A DNA stretch of 64,000 nt from Phaeovulum molybdatiresistens (lineage in GTDB: Bacteria; Pseudomonadota; Alphaproteobacteria; Rhodobacterales; Rhodobacteraceae). Location: contig NZ_JAMJFX010000004.1 in NCBI RefSeq assembly GCF_023544865.1, forward strand, positions 1 to 64,000. Direction: 5' to 3'. Below are positions 16,431 to 25,398 of the stretch, one piece after another. Below the pieces are notes generated by a model. The model ran no database searches and had not been told where the DNA came from. It saw nothing but the letters and a program-made list of their open reading frames with translations. The first letter of the stretch is position 1. Each line of letters opens with the position of its first letter. The translations under genes and the position numbers were made by a program.

Positions 16431-16670
16431 ATGAGCGAGGATCAGATCTGGGACAGGGAAATCGACGCGGTCGGGCTTTTGTGCCCGCTGCCCGTGCTGC
16501 GGGCGCGCAAGGCGCTTCTGGGCATGGCGCCGGGTCAGGTGCTGCGGCTGATCGCCAGCGATCCCGCCGCGGTGATCGATGTGCCGCATTTCTGTGCCGA
16601 GGCGGGGCATGACCTGCTGTCGACTTCGGACGCGGGGCCGGCGCAGGCCTATCTGATCCGGCGCGGCTAG
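16431..16670 (+). CDS. tusA: TusA-family sulfurtransferase
   Basis: A 79-residue protein with the CPxP motif CPLP at 18-21; Cys18 would carry a persulfide. TusA relays sulfur for tRNA thiouridine or molybdenum cofactor sulfuration. The ATG at 16431 gives the normal family length; an upstream frame would add an odd N-terminus. It converges on mobA, whose stop overlaps by three bases. A sulfur-carrier gene beside a molybdenum cofactor gene fits a shared role in cofactor or sulfur metabolism, but this is inference. Confidence 0.82.
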   Translation: MSEDQIWDREIDAVGLLCPLPVLRARKALLGMAPGQVLRLIASDPAAVIDVPHFCAEAGHDLLSTSDAGPAQAYLIRRG

Positions 16671-17320
16671 GCCCGTTCGGCCGCGCGGGCCAGCCGCTCG
16701 GCGGTGACGATATCGTCGGGCGTGTTGATGTTGAAGAACGGGTCGAAGGGGATGCTGTCAAAGGTCGCCAGGCCCGCGCCCTGCAGCTCGGCCCAGTGCC
16801 CGATCCGGCGTTGACCCTGCGCAATGGCCGCGTGCAGATCTGTGCGTAGCGCCACCGGCCAAAGCCCGAAGGTCGGATGCCGCCGAAGCCGCCCCTGCGC
16901 ATCGGGCGAGGCCGCCGTTGCCAGCCCCGAGGCCCCCGCCGCCGCCTGTAGCCGCGCCACAAGGTCGGGCGGGAAAAAGGGCGTGTCGGCTGCGGCGGTG
17001 ACGATCGCGGTCGCGCCAAGACCCGCGGCCCAGTCCAGCCCCGCCAGAACCCCGGCCAGCGGCCCGGGCTGGCCGGGAATGCTGTCGGCGATGATCGGCA
17101 GGCCGAACCCTGCCAGCCGCGCCGGATCGCCATTGGCATTGATCGCAATTCGCGACACCTGCGGGCCAAGCCTGTCGATGACATGCGCGATCAGCGCCCG
17201 CCCGGCGACGATTCGCAGCCCTTTGTCCCCACCGCCCATGCGGCTGGCCTGGCCGCCTGCCAGAATCACCCCAAGGGGTGCGGTGGCGGGCGGGCGGTCC
17301 TGCATGGCGGTGGTGGGCAT
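16667..17320 (-). CDS. mobA: Molybdenum cofactor guanylyltransferase
   Basis: This 217-residue enzyme adds GMP to molybdopterin to make the guanine-dinucleotide cofactor. The nucleotide-binding signature VILAGGQASRMGGGDK is at 18-33. The start at 17320 was chosen because it places the motif near the N-terminus; the upstream frame is rich in unusual residues. It is divergent from the DUF2478 gene, 83 bases apart, and ends overlapping tusA. DUF2478 proteins are repeatedly found near molybdenum genes. It is unrelated to the relaxase also called MobA. Confidence 0.88.
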   Translation of the reverse strand: MPTTAMQDRPPATAPLGVILAGGQASRMGGGDKGLRIVAGRALIAHVIDRLGPQVSRIAINANGDPARLAGFGLPIIADSIPGQPGPLAGVLAGLDWAAGLGATAIVTAAADTPFFPPDLVARLQAAAGASGLATAASPDAQGRLRRHPTFGLWPVALRTDLHAAIAQGQRRIGHWAELQGAGLATFDSIPFDPFFNINTPDDIVTAERLARAAERA

Positions 17321-17403
17321 GGCGTGGCCTTTCCTGGTGGCGGGCCATTGTGTAAGCAGGCCCCCGGACAGGCAAGGGGCGGACAGCCCGGGGGGCATGG
17401 CGG

Positions 17404-17910
17404 ATGCTGGGCTATGTGGTCGCAGATGGTCGCGGGGCGGCGGACAGGCTTCTGGCCGCGGTGGCGCGGCGGCTGCAGGGCGACGGCTGGCCGCTGGCCG
17501 GTGCCGTGCAGGTGAATGTCAGCCTTGGCCCCGGCGCGCGTTCTGCAATGGACCTGCATCTCTTGCGCCCCGGGGCCGGGCCCGAGGCGGTCGTGCGCAT
17601 CAGCCAGGATCTGGGGGCACTGTCGCAGGGGTGCCGGCTGGACCCTGCGGCGCTGGCGCAGGCGGCAGGCCTGATCGAGGCGGCGCTTGACGCCGGGCCG
17701 CGGCTGCTGATCGCCAACAAGTTCGGCAAGGCCGAGGCCGAAGGCGGCGGTCTGCGCCCCGCGATCGGGCTGGCGCTGGCGCGGGGTATCCCGGTGCTGA
17801 CGGCGGTCGCGCCGAAGAACCTGCCCGCCTTTGAGGCTTTTGCCGGTGAGTTCGGCGAAAGCCTGCCCGCCGAGGTGGCAGCGGTGCTGGACTGGTGCCA
17901 CCGGACCTGA
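17404..17910 (+). CDS. DUF2478 family protein, molybdenum-associated
   Basis: A 168-residue protein beginning LGYVVADGRGAADRLLAAVA and carrying LIANKFGKAEAEGGGLRPAI (101-120), recognisable as the DUF2478 family. The ANKFGKAEAEGGG stretch has the look of a nucleotide or anion-binding loop. Some members carry or accompany Mop-type molybdate-binding domains, and here it is divergent from mobA. The molecular role is unknown. It is followed by a copy of the dispersed hairpin repeat and then the rpsD promoter. Confidence 0.7.
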   Translation: MLGYVVADGRGAADRLLAAVARRLQGDGWPLAGAVQVNVSLGPGARSAMDLHLLRPGAGPEAVVRISQDLGALSQGCRLDPAALAQAAGLIEAALDAGPRLLIANKFGKAEAEGGGLRPAIGLALARGIPVLTAVAPKNLPAFEAFAGEFGESLPAEVAAVLDWCHRT

Positions 17911-17938
17911 GGGCCGGTGGGGGCGGCGACCGGGGCCA

Positions 17939-18004
17939 GGGGGCGCTGCCCCCACGGCGCGTGCCGCGCGTTTCCCCCGGGATATTTGGGCAAATCCGAA
18001 GGGG
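17939..18004. repeat. Dispersed hairpin repeat, half copy upstream of rpsD
   Basis: GGGGGCGCTGCCCCC (17939-17953) is a small palindrome, followed by CCCCCGGGATATTTGGG and CAAATCCGAAGGGG (17974-18004). The same core occurs as an inverted pair at 25249-25372 and 44618-44755. Here there is only one arm. It separates the DUF2478 gene from the rpsD promoter. Confidence 0.7.
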
Positions 18005-18011
18005 CGCGGTG

Positions 18012-18039
18012 TTGACAGGGGCGCGCGGGGCTGTATAAG
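18012..18039 (+). promoter_or_regulatory. Sigma-70 type promoter of rpsD
   Basis: TTGACA (18012-18017) and TATAAG (18034-18039) are separated by 16 bases. This would give a leader of about 135 bases before the GTG start. It is one of the clearest housekeeping promoters in the window. Confidence 0.7.
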
Positions 18040-18181
18040 CCCGCCATCCCGGTGCGGCAACGCGCCGGGCAATTCATTGGTGTTGGTGGACCCCGCAAGG
18101 GGAAACCTGTCGCCCGAAACCTCGCGGATGGGGTGGACGGAGGAGGACAACGCCCTTCGATACATATGAAGGAGATCAGCC

Positions 18182-18802
18182 GTGACCAAACGCACGTCTG
18201 CCAAGTACAAGATCGACCGCCGCATGGGCGAAAACATCTGGGGCCGCGCCAAGTCCCCGGTGAACAAGCGTGAATACGGCCCCGGCCAGCATGGCCAGCG
18301 CCGCAAGAACAAGCTGTCGGATTTCGGCACCCAGCTGCGCGCCAAGCAGAAGCTGAAGGGCTATTACGGCGACCTGACCGAAAAGCAGTTCCGCCGCATC
18401 TATTCCGAGGCCGAGCGCGTCAAGGGCGACACCGGTGAAAACCTGGTGGGTCTGCTGGAGCGTCGTCTGGACGCCGTCGTTTACCGCGCCAAGTTCGTCC
18501 CGACCATCTTTGCCGCGCGTCAGTTCGTGAACCATGGCCATGTCACGGTGAACGGCAAGCGCGTGAACATCGCGTCCTTCCGCGTGAAGGAAGGCGATGT
18601 GATCGCGGTGCGCGACCGGTCGCGCCAGCTGGCCATCGTGCTGGAATCGGTCGGCCTGACCGAACGTGACGTGCCCGACTATCTGGAAGTCGACCACAAC
18701 AAGATGACCGCCACCTTCGTGCGCACCCCGGCGCTGGGCGATGTGCCCTATCCGGTGGTGATGGAACCGAACCTGGTCGTCGAATTCTACGCGAAGAACT
18801 GA
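18182..18802 (+). CDS. rpsD: 30S ribosomal protein S4
   Basis: The 206-residue protein has the typical alphaproteobacterial start ([17 protein letters not shown]) and the S4 RNA-binding domain (about 95-160, with [15 protein letters not shown] and [16 protein letters not shown]). S4 starts assembly of the small subunit and often controls its own synthesis. The start codon is GTG at 18182 with AAGGAG six to seven bases before. It is a single-gene unit with its own promoter and terminator, as in many alphaproteobacteria. Confidence 0.97.
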   Translation: MTKRTSAKYKIDRRMGENIWGRAKSPVNKREYGPGQHGQRRKNKLSDFGTQLRAKQKLKGYYGDLTEKQFRRIYSEAERVKGDTGENLVGLLERRLDAVVYRAKFVPTIFAARQFVNHGHVTVNGKRVNIASFRVKEGDVIAVRDRSRQLAIVLESVGLTERDVPDYLEVDHNKMTATFVRTPALGDVPYPVVMEPNLVVEFYAKN

Positions 18803-18826
18803 TCCTTTCGGGTCACAAGCGATACG

Positions 18827-18854
18827 AAGGGCCGGGGTTTCCCGGCCCTTTTTG
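18827..18854 (+). terminator. Intrinsic terminator of rpsD
   Basis: AAGGGCCGGG (18827-18836), loop GTTT and CCCGGCCCTT (18841-18850) form a perfect 10-bp stem, followed by a T-run. It lies 25 bases after the rpsD stop. Confidence 0.9.
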
Positions 18855-18942
18855 CTTGCGCCTTTTGCGTTCTGGCGTCACCGATGCCGCTGGCAAAGCG
18901 CCGCCGTGCCCGCTAGAAAGCGCTGGAATTGGGGAGTCTGCC

Positions 18943-20034
18943 ATGAACGATCATATCCGTCCGCAACCCGGCATCATGGATATCGCGCTTTATGAAGGCG
19001 GGGCCGCGCAGGTGGCGGGCGTAACCGACGCGATCAAGCTGTCGTCGAACGAAAACCCCTTCGGTGCCTCGGACAAGGCCAAGGATGCCTTTGCCCGCGC
19101 CGTTCACAAGCTTCACCGGTACCCCAATACCGACCACGCCAGCCTGCGTCGCGCGATCGGCGATGTGCATGGGCTGGACCCGGAGCGCATCATCTGCGGT
19201 GTGGGCAGCGATGAGATCATCCATTTCCTGTGCCAGGCCTATGTCGGCCCGCGCGATGAGGTGGTGTTCACCGAACACGGCTTTCTGATGTATCGCATTT
19301 CGACCATGGCGGCGGGGGGCAAGCCCGTGTCCGTGCCCGAACGCGAACGCACCACCGATGTCGATGCGATCCTGGCGGCGTGTAACAAGCGCACGAAGCT
19401 GGTGTTCCTGGCCAATCCCAACAATCCGACCGGCACGATGATCGGCCTGGCCGAGCTGGAGCGGCTGGCGCTGGCACTGCCGAAACAGGCGATTCTGGTG
19501 ATCGACGGCGCCTATGCCGAATATGTCGAGGGCTATGACGGCGGTGCCGATCTGGCGACGCGCCTGCCCAATGTCTTCATGACGCGGACCTTTTCCAAGA
19601 TCTACGGTCTGGGCGGGCTGCGCATCGGCTGGGGCTATGGCCCGCGGGCGATCGTCGATGTGCTCAACCGCATCCGTGGCCCCTTCAACCTGTCCAGCGC
19701 GCAGCTGGACACCGCTGAGGCTGCCGTGCGCGATCAGGACTGGGTCAACCGCTGCCGCGACGACAACACCCGCCTGCGTGCCTGGCTGGCCGAGGCGCTG
19801 GCCGAAAAGGGCGTTCCGTCCGACACCTCGACCGCGAATTTCATCCTTGCGCGCTTTGGCTCCGAGGCCGAGGCGGTGGCCTGCGACGAGTTTCTCAAGG
19901 GTCAGGGGCTGATCGTGCGGCGCGTGGCGGGCTATGGCCTGCCCAACTGCCTGCGCATCACCGTGGGCGATGAGGCATCGTGCCGCCGCGTCGCCCATGT
20001 GATCGGCCAGTTCAAGGCAGGCGCCGGGCAATGA
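18943..20034 (+). CDS. hisC: Histidinol-phosphate aminotransferase
   Basis: A 363-residue PLP enzyme of histidine biosynthesis, which may also transaminate aromatic keto acids. SSNENPFG (34-41), NPNNPTG (158-164), DGAYAEY (188-194) and the lysine in [14 protein letters not shown] (Lys219) fit HisC. The ATG at 18943 gives the normal N-terminus; an earlier frame reads through the intergenic region. Its stop overlaps the start of a prephenate-type dehydrogenase, a common pairing that suggests use in tyrosine/phenylalanine synthesis as well. Confidence 0.9.
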   Translation: MNDHIRPQPGIMDIALYEGGAAQVAGVTDAIKLSSNENPFGASDKAKDAFARAVHKLHRYPNTDHASLRRAIGDVHGLDPERIICGVGSDEIIHFLCQAYVGPRDEVVFTEHGFLMYRISTMAAGGKPVSVPERERTTDVDAILAACNKRTKLVFLANPNNPTGTMIGLAELERLALALPKQAILVIDGAYAEYVEGYDGGADLATRLPNVFMTRTFSKIYGLGGLRIGWGYGPRAIVDVLNRIRGPFNLSSAQLDTAEAAVRDQDWVNRCRDDNTRLRAWLAEALAEKGVPSDTSTANFILARFGSEAEAVACDEFLKGQGLIVRRVAGYGLPNCLRITVGDEASCRRVAHVIGQFKAGAGQ

Positions 20035-20963
20035 GCGCGCGTGTCTACAATCGCGTGGCGCTGATCGGGCTGGGGTTGATCGCCTCGTCCATGGCCCATG
20101 CGATGCGCTGGAAGGGGCTGGCGGGGGAAATCGTCGGCCATGCGAAATCGGCCGAAAGCCGGGAAACCGCGCTGGAGATCGGCATCTGTGACCGGGTTTG
20201 CGACACCGCGGCCGAGGCGGTGGCCGGCGCCGATCTGGTGGTGCTGGCGGTGCCGGTGGGCGCGATGGGGGCGATCGCGGCCGAAATCGCGCCGCATCTG
20301 GCGCCGGGGGCCACGGTCACCGATGTCGGTTCGGTCAAGCAGGCGGTGATCGAGGCAGTGGCCCCGCATATGCCCGCGCATGCCCATTTCATCCCCGGCC
20401 ACCCGCTGGCCGGGACCGAACATTCCGGGCCCCGGTCGGGCTTTGCCACGTTGTTCGTGAACCGCTGGTGGCTGCTGACCCCGCAAGATGGGGCCGATCC
20501 GCAGGCGGTGGACCGGCTGACCCGGCTGTGTCAGGGCATGGGCGCCAATGTGGAAACGATGGACGCGCAGCATCACGATCTGGTGCTGGCCGTCACCTCG
20601 CACACGCCGCACCTGATCGCCTATACGATGGTGGGCGTGGCCGATCACCTGCGCCGCGTGACGGAATCCGAAATCATTAAATATTCCGCCGCCGGTTTTC
20701 GCGATTTCACCCGCATCGCGGCCTCGGACCCGGTGATGTGGCGCGATGTGTTCCTGACCAACAAGGACGCGACGCTGGATATCCTGGGCCGATTCACCGA
20801 GGAACTTTTCGTGCTGCAACGCGCCATCCGCATGGGCGACGGGGCGTTGCTGCATGACTATTTCACCCGCACCCGCGCGATTCGCCGCGGCATCATCGAG
20901 GCCGGTCAGGACACCGCCGCCCCCGACTTCGGCCGCGGCGCGCCGCCCGTTCCCAAGGCCTGA
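20031..20963 (+). CDS. tyrA: Prephenate/arogenate dehydrogenase
   Basis: This 310-residue NAD(P)-dependent enzyme makes the tyrosine precursor. The Rossmann loop GLGLIASS is at 13-20, and [16 protein letters not shown] (about 118-133) is the family's active-site segment. The ATG at 20031 overlaps the hisC stop (ATGA), so the two are translationally coupled. There is no C-terminal ACT domain visible, as in many alphaproteobacterial cyclohexadienyl dehydrogenases. It converges on the DUF2125 gene with 3 bases between. Confidence 0.9.
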   Translation: MSARVYNRVALIGLGLIASSMAHAMRWKGLAGEIVGHAKSAESRETALEIGICDRVCDTAAEAVAGADLVVLAVPVGAMGAIAAEIAPHLAPGATVTDVGSVKQAVIEAVAPHMPAHAHFIPGHPLAGTEHSGPRSGFATLFVNRWWLLTPQDGADPQAVDRLTRLCQGMGANVETMDAQHHDLVLAVTSHTPHLIAYTMVGVADHLRRVTESEIIKYSAAGFRDFTRIAASDPVMWRDVFLTNKDATLDILGRFTEELFVLQRAIRMGDGALLHDYFTRTRAIRRGIIEAGQDTAAPDFGRGAPPVPKA

Positions 20964-20966
20964 CGT

Positions 20967-21938
20967 TCAGCGCAGGTAGGGGGCGGGGCCAAGCGGCATC
21001 GGGCCAAGCGCCATCTGGCCCTGCCGGAACGTCAGCGGCAATTCCAGCGCGCCATCGGCGCTTTGGCTGGCCATCTGCCCGCCGATCAGCAACAGCATCG
21101 GCAGCCGTTCCGGCGGCAGCAGGCCCGTTTCGACCGCCAGTTCCATCGCCTTTTGCCAATCGCTCGTGCGCAGCAGGATGCGGCCTTCGGGCTGGCCGGT
21201 GGCGGTGATCTCCAGCGTGCCATCGGCGCTCAGCACCATGCCGCCCCAATCCAGCGTCGCGCTGCGCAGGGTCAGCGTGGACAGCATCGGCGGGCGGGCC
21301 AGCGCGTGGCGGTCCAGCGGCGCCGTCAGCCCCAAAGCGGCATCCAGATGCAGCCGGGCGATGCGGGCGGGCAGGCGGCCATCGGCCAACATTTCCGGCG
21401 GCAGGTCCAGATCCAGCAGTTCGACACCCAGGTCATAGGCGGGCCCGTCCCCGGCGCGAAGCGCGGCGCGCAATTCGCGCGCGGCCAGCGCGGGGCCATC
21501 GCCCTGGGGCTGCAGGCGGGGGGCGGCCAGAACGGCGGTGGCCCGGTCAAGCGCCAGATCGCTGCCGATCCGGACCGCGGCCGAGGCCCGCATGTCTTCG
21601 TTGATCAGCGCAAAATTCTGCCGGCCCAGCCGCAGGCTCTGTTCCCGGGGGGCATACAGGATCACCTCTTGCGGGCGATAGGACAGCGCCAGGATCTGCG
21701 CCACGGGCGCCGACCAGGCCAGCAGGCCATCGCGGCTTTGCAGCCGCGGCTCGGTCACCGTCAGGTCAAAGCGCGACGGGAACCCCGCCAGATCGACCGC
21801 CGCGGCATCGGCCCGGCCATCGGCCCGCGCCGCCGCAAGCGCGGCCTGGGCGCCCCGTTCCACCGCTTGCGCCCCAAGAACCCAATAGCCGCCATAAAGC
21901 GCCATCAGGGTGACCGTCAGCCAGATCAATCGCCGCAT
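20967..21938 (-). CDS. DUF2125 domain protein, membrane-anchored
   Basis: The 323-residue product starts with a hydrophobic helix (LIWLTVTLMALYGGYWVLGA, 4-23) acting as an anchor or signal, followed by a large predicted periplasmic beta-rich region with repeated AxPRLQPQG-like strands. It fits DUF2125 proteins of alphaproteobacteria. No catalytic motif is visible. A role in the envelope is plausible. The ATG at 21938 was chosen for the hydrophobic N-terminus; a longer frame exists. It is divergent from the ChaC gene. Confidence 0.75.
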   Translation of the reverse strand: MRRLIWLTVTLMALYGGYWVLGAQAVERGAQAALAAARADGRADAAAVDLAGFPSRFDLTVTEPRLQSRDGLLAWSAPVAQILALSYRPQEVILYAPREQSLRLGRQNFALINEDMRASAAVRIGSDLALDRATAVLAAPRLQPQGDGPALAARELRAALRAGDGPAYDLGVELLDLDLPPEMLADGRLPARIARLHLDAALGLTAPLDRHALARPPMLSTLTLRSATLDWGGMVLSADGTLEITATGQPEGRILLRTSDWQKAMELAVETGLLPPERLPMLLLIGGQMASQSADGALELPLTFRQGQMALGPMPLGPAPYLR

Positions 21939-22000
21939 TGCATCCCTTTCCAATCCGCCTGCGCGATGTTTATCTGCCCCGCGAAAGGAGAGCCAGACAC

Positions 22001-22537
22001 ATGACCGAGACCCTGTGGATCTTTGGCTATGGGTCGCTGATCTGGAACCCGGGCTTTGACCCGGCCGAGCGCGTTCTGGCGCGGGCCGCGGGCTGGCACC
22101 GGTCGTTCTGCATGCGATCGCTGCACCATCGCGGCACGCCCGAACGCCCGGGCCTGGTGCTGGCACTGGATGCGGCCCCCGCGGCGGCCTGCGCGGGGCT
22201 GGCCTTTGCCGTCCGGCGCGGTCAGGAAGACCCGGTTCTGGACGCCTTGCGCGAACGCGAATTGGTGTCGGCCGCTTATCTCGAACAGCGGCTGGACATC
22301 CGGCTGGCCGATGGCCGGCAGGTGCAGGCGCTGACCTATGTGATCGACCCCGACCATGGGCAATATTGCGGCGGGCTGGATCTGGAGGAACAGGCCCGGA
22401 TCATTGCGCACGCCGTGGGCGGGCGGGGCCCGAATGCCGAGTATCTGTTCAACACGGCGGCGCATCTGCACGAACTGGGCATTGCCGACGCCGATCTGGA
22501 CTGGCTGGCGGCACGGGTGCGCACGCTGTTGGGTTAA
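22001..22537 (+). CDS. ChaC-like gamma-glutamylcyclotransferase
   Basis: A 178-residue protein with FGYGSLIWNPGF (8-19), the substrate-binding loop of the gamma-glutamylcyclotransferase fold. ChaC enzymes split glutathione to 5-oxoproline and Cys-Gly. The AAGGAGA site lies before ATG 22001. Members in proteobacteria are cytosolic. It is close to and co-directional with the ExbB-like gene (63 bases), but no functional link is evident. Confidence 0.85.
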   Translation: MTETLWIFGYGSLIWNPGFDPAERVLARAAGWHRSFCMRSLHHRGTPERPGLVLALDAAPAAACAGLAFAVRRGQEDPVLDALRERELVSAAYLEQRLDIRLADGRQVQALTYVIDPDHGQYCGGLDLEEQARIIAHAVGGRGPNAEYLFNTAAHLHELGIADADLDWLAARVRTLLG

Positions 22538-22600
22538 CGCTTGGCAGCGGGCATCAGCGCGCCTATCCTCACGGCCAAAGAACAGGCAAAGAGGCAGAGA

Positions 22601-23797
22601 ATGCGCACCCCCGCCCGGCAGGCCGCGCCGCAATTTTCCCAACCCGTGCGTCAGGTCCTGATGATGCTGATCGTCCTGGGGCTGGTGGGCTTGGGCGGCT
22701 GGGTCGCCTATGCGCGCATCTATCCGATTTTTTTGTCGAACCCCTGGCTGAACGGGGCGATCCTGGCGGTCTTTGTGGTCGGCGTGCTGGCCTGTTTCTG
22801 GCAGGTGGTGCAGCTGATCAAATCCGTCAGCTGGATCGAAGCCTTCGCCGCCGACCGCAACGGCCCGCGCGCGGCCCGCGCGCCGTCGCTTCTAGCGCCG
22901 CTGGCGGCGCTGCTGGGCAGCCGCAGCGCGCAGCGCGAAATCGCCACATCCTCGGCCCGGTCCATCTTGGAATCGGTCGCCACCCGCATCGACGAGGCCC
23001 GCGACATCACGCGCTATGTCGCCAACCTGCTGATTTTCCTTGGCCTTCTGGGGACGTTCTATGGCCTTGCCACCACGGTCCCGGCGGTGGTCGAAACCAT
23101 TCGCGCGCTTGCGCCCCAGGAAGGCGAAACCGGGATCGAGGTGTTCGACAAGCTGATGACCGGCCTTGAGGCGCAGCTGGGCGGCATGGGCACGGCCTTT
23201 TCCTCATCGCTGCTGGGGCTGGCGGGCTCGCTGGTGGTGGGGCTGCTGGAACTGTTCGTGACCCACGGCCAGAACCGCTTTTTCCGCGAGCTTGAGGAAT
23301 GGATTTCCTCGATCACGCGGCTGTCTTTCGCCGGCGCCGATGCCGAGGGCGAGGCGAACATGGCGGTGGCCGTGCTGGACCACATGGCCGAGCAGATGGA
23401 GGAATTGCGCGCGCTGTTCGCAGGGTCGGACGTGGCCGCGCGCGCGCTGGATCAGCGCATCGGGCATCTGGTGGCGGGCGTTGAACAGCTGACCGACCAG
23501 CTGGGCACCGAGGCCGATGCCGGCGCGCTGCTGACGCGCATCGCCGAAGGCCAGGACCGGATGATCTCTGGCATGGCCGCGCTGGCCGAACGGATCGAAA
23601 ACAGCCTTGGTAGCGGCGCCGAAGCCGAGGCCGAGGCGCGGATGCGCCTGCGGTCGATCGACGCGCAGCTGTTGCGCCTGCTGGAAGAGCTTTCGGCCGG
23701 GCGGCAGGAAACCATGGCCGACCTGCGCCACGATTTCGCGGCACTGACGCGGGCGATCTTGTCGCAGCGCGCGTCCCGCCCGGGGCAGGAGGGCTAG
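22601..23797 (+). CDS. ExbB/MotA-like proton-channel subunit
   Basis: The 398-residue protein has membrane segments at about 18-38, 52-72, 140-160 and 200-222, with LLIFLGLLGTFYGLATTVP (143-161) matching the conserved third helix of the MotA/TolQ/ExbB family. The C-terminal 170 residues are soluble and helix-rich with low-complexity Glu/Ala, which is longer than in ordinary ExbB. These proteins form pentameric proton channels around a MotB/ExbD-like partner, here the next gene (3-base gap after the stop). ATG 22601 was chosen by the GAGG-like site upstream. Confidence 0.85.
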   Translation: MRTPARQAAPQFSQPVRQVLMMLIVLGLVGLGGWVAYARIYPIFLSNPWLNGAILAVFVVGVLACFWQVVQLIKSVSWIEAFAADRNGPRAARAPSLLAPLAALLGSRSAQREIATSSARSILESVATRIDEARDITRYVANLLIFLGLLGTFYGLATTVPAVVETIRALAPQEGETGIEVFDKLMTGLEAQLGGMGTAFSSSLLGLAGSLVVGLLELFVTHGQNRFFRELEEWISSITRLSFAGADAEGEANMAVAVLDHMAEQMEELRALFAGSDVAARALDQRIGHLVAGVEQLTDQLGTEADAGALLTRIAEGQDRMISGMAALAERIENSLGSGAEAEAEARMRLRSIDAQLLRLLEELSAGRQETMADLRHDFAALTRAILSQRASRPGQEG

Positions 23798-23800
23798 GCC

Positions 23801-25213
23801 ATGGCGCTTGCCCGGCGCGGCCAGCAACGCTTTTCGGCAACCATCTGGCCCGGCTTCGTCGACGCGATGACGGCGCTTTTGCTGGTGCTGATGTTCGTGC
23901 TGACCATCTTCATGGTCGTGCAATCGGTCCTGCGTGAAACGATCTCATCCAAGGAAAACGAGCTTTCGGCTTTGTCGGAACAGGTGGCGGGGCTGGCTCG
24001 CGCGCTTGCGTTGGAGGAATCGCGCGCAGCAGACCTGGAAAATTCGCTGGCGGGCGCCCGGCAGGAGGCCAGCGCCCAGGCGGCGCTGATCGCCACGCTC
24101 AGCGCGCGGCTGGACGAACGCACCGCTGAACTGGACGCCGCGGGCCAGCGCATCACCGCCTTTGAGGCGCAGGTGGCCGCCCTGCTGACCCAGCGCGATA
24201 CCGCACTGGCCGAACGTGACAGCGCGCGCGCGGATGCCACGGCGCGCGCCGATGAGCTGCGCCTGGACCGCGCCACGATCGAGGAGTTGCGCGCCAAGCT
24301 GCAGGCGTCAGGCGATGAACTGGCGGCGATGACGCTGGCGCTGGAAGAAAGCCGCCGGCGGGCCGAGGAAACCTTGACCCTTCTGGCCGCGGCCGAAGCC
24401 GCCAAGCGCGATCTGCAACTGGACATCGACAAACAGATGGGCGCGGCGGAAAAACAGGCCGCTTTGCTGGCCGTGGCCGAGGCCGCGCTGGCGGATCAGA
24501 AGGAACTGTCCGCCAGCGCGGCGCGCCGGGTGACTCTTCTGAACGAGCAGGTCGCGGCCCTGCGGGGACAGTTGGCCGAGTTGCAAGGCATTCTGGATGC
24601 TGCCAAGGCCCGCGATACCGAGGCGCAGGTTCAGCTGGAAACCCTGGGCGCCCAGCTGAACGCGGCGCTGGCACAGGTGGCGGCGGAACAAAAACGCCGC
24701 GCCGAGCTTGAGGCCGAGGCACGCCGCAAGGCCGAGGAAGAAGCGCGCGACCTTGCGCGCTATCGATCCGAATTTTTCGGGCGGCTGTCGCAGATCCTGG
24801 CAGGGCGCGAAGGCGTCAGGGTCGTGGGCGACCGCTTCGTATTCTCCTCCGAAGTGCTGTTCGAGCCCGGATCGGCGGATCTGTCCCCGGAAGGGTGGGC
24901 GCAGATCGCGCAGGTGGCCACGATGCTCAACACGCTATCGGGCCAGATTCCGTCCGAAATCGACTGGATCATCCGGGTGGATGGCCATACCGACGACACG
25001 CCATTGTCGGGCCAGGGCGCATTTGCGGACAATTGGGAACTAAGCCAGGCGCGCGCCCTGTCGGTCGTGCGTGCAATGATCGCCGATTTCGATTTCCCCC
25101 CCGAAAGGCTTGCTGCCACAGGCTTTGGCGAACACCGTCCCGTGCTGGCGGGAACATCCGCCGAGGCGCGTGCCGCAAACCGGCGCATCGAATTGAAACT
25201 GACGGAACGCTAA
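23801..25213 (+). CDS. MotB/OmpA-like protein with long coiled coil
   Basis: This 470-residue protein has a short N-terminus, one membrane helix (about 17-40) with Asp21 in FVDAMTALLLVL placed like the proton-binding aspartate of MotB, ExbD and ZorB, then about 280 residues of predicted coiled coil, and a C-terminal OmpA/MotB peptidoglycan-binding domain (about 345-470, with VDGHTDDTPL and ARAANRRIEL). With its ExbB-like partner it should form an energised cell-wall-anchored complex. The coiled coil is unusually long. It resembles the ZorAB pair, but no Zorya effector genes follow. Stop is converged on by clpA across a terminator-like repeat. Confidence 0.85.
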   Translation: MALARRGQQRFSATIWPGFVDAMTALLLVLMFVLTIFMVVQSVLRETISSKENELSALSEQVAGLARALALEESRAADLENSLAGARQEASAQAALIATLSARLDERTAELDAAGQRITAFEAQVAALLTQRDTALAERDSARADATARADELRLDRATIEELRAKLQASGDELAAMTLALEESRRRAEETLTLLAAAEAAKRDLQLDIDKQMGAAEKQAALLAVAEAALADQKELSASAARRVTLLNEQVAALRGQLAELQGILDAAKARDTEAQVQLETLGAQLNAALAQVAAEQKRRAELEAEARRKAEEEARDLARYRSEFFGRLSQILAGREGVRVVGDRFVFSSEVLFEPGSADLSPEGWAQIAQVATMLNTLSGQIPSEIDWIIRVDGHTDDTPLSGQGAFADNWELSQARALSVVRAMIADFDFPPERLAATGFGEHRPVLAGTSAEARAANRRIELKLTER

Positions 25214-25248
25214 GGCCCCAGCCGCAAGGCAGCGCGGCCGATGTCGCA

Positions 25249-25372
25249 GGGGGCTGTCTGCCCCCTCTTGGCCTTCGGCCAATTCAGCCCCGGGGATATT
25301 TGGGCAAATCCGAAGGGATAAGAGTTCGGCTTTGTCCAAATATCCCCGGGGGTCCGGGGGCAGGCAGCCCCC
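25249..25372. repeat. Dispersed hairpin repeat, full inverted pair (bidirectional terminator)
   Basis: Between convergent genes. CCCCGGGGATATTTGG (25288-25303) pairs perfectly with its complement at 25336-25351. Outside, GGGGGCTGTCTGCCCCC (25249-25265) pairs with a nearly perfect complement at 25356-25372. The two arms are therefore about 60 bases long with a short loop near 25315-25325. It probably serves as a bidirectional terminator. Confidence 0.75.
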
Positions 25373-25398
25373 GGCCTTGCCTGTCGCGCGCGGGCCGA

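Noticed and set aside
22601..25213. Complete Zorya defence system
   Set aside because: Only the two motor-like genes are present; the downstream genes (clpA and others) are not Zorya effectors.
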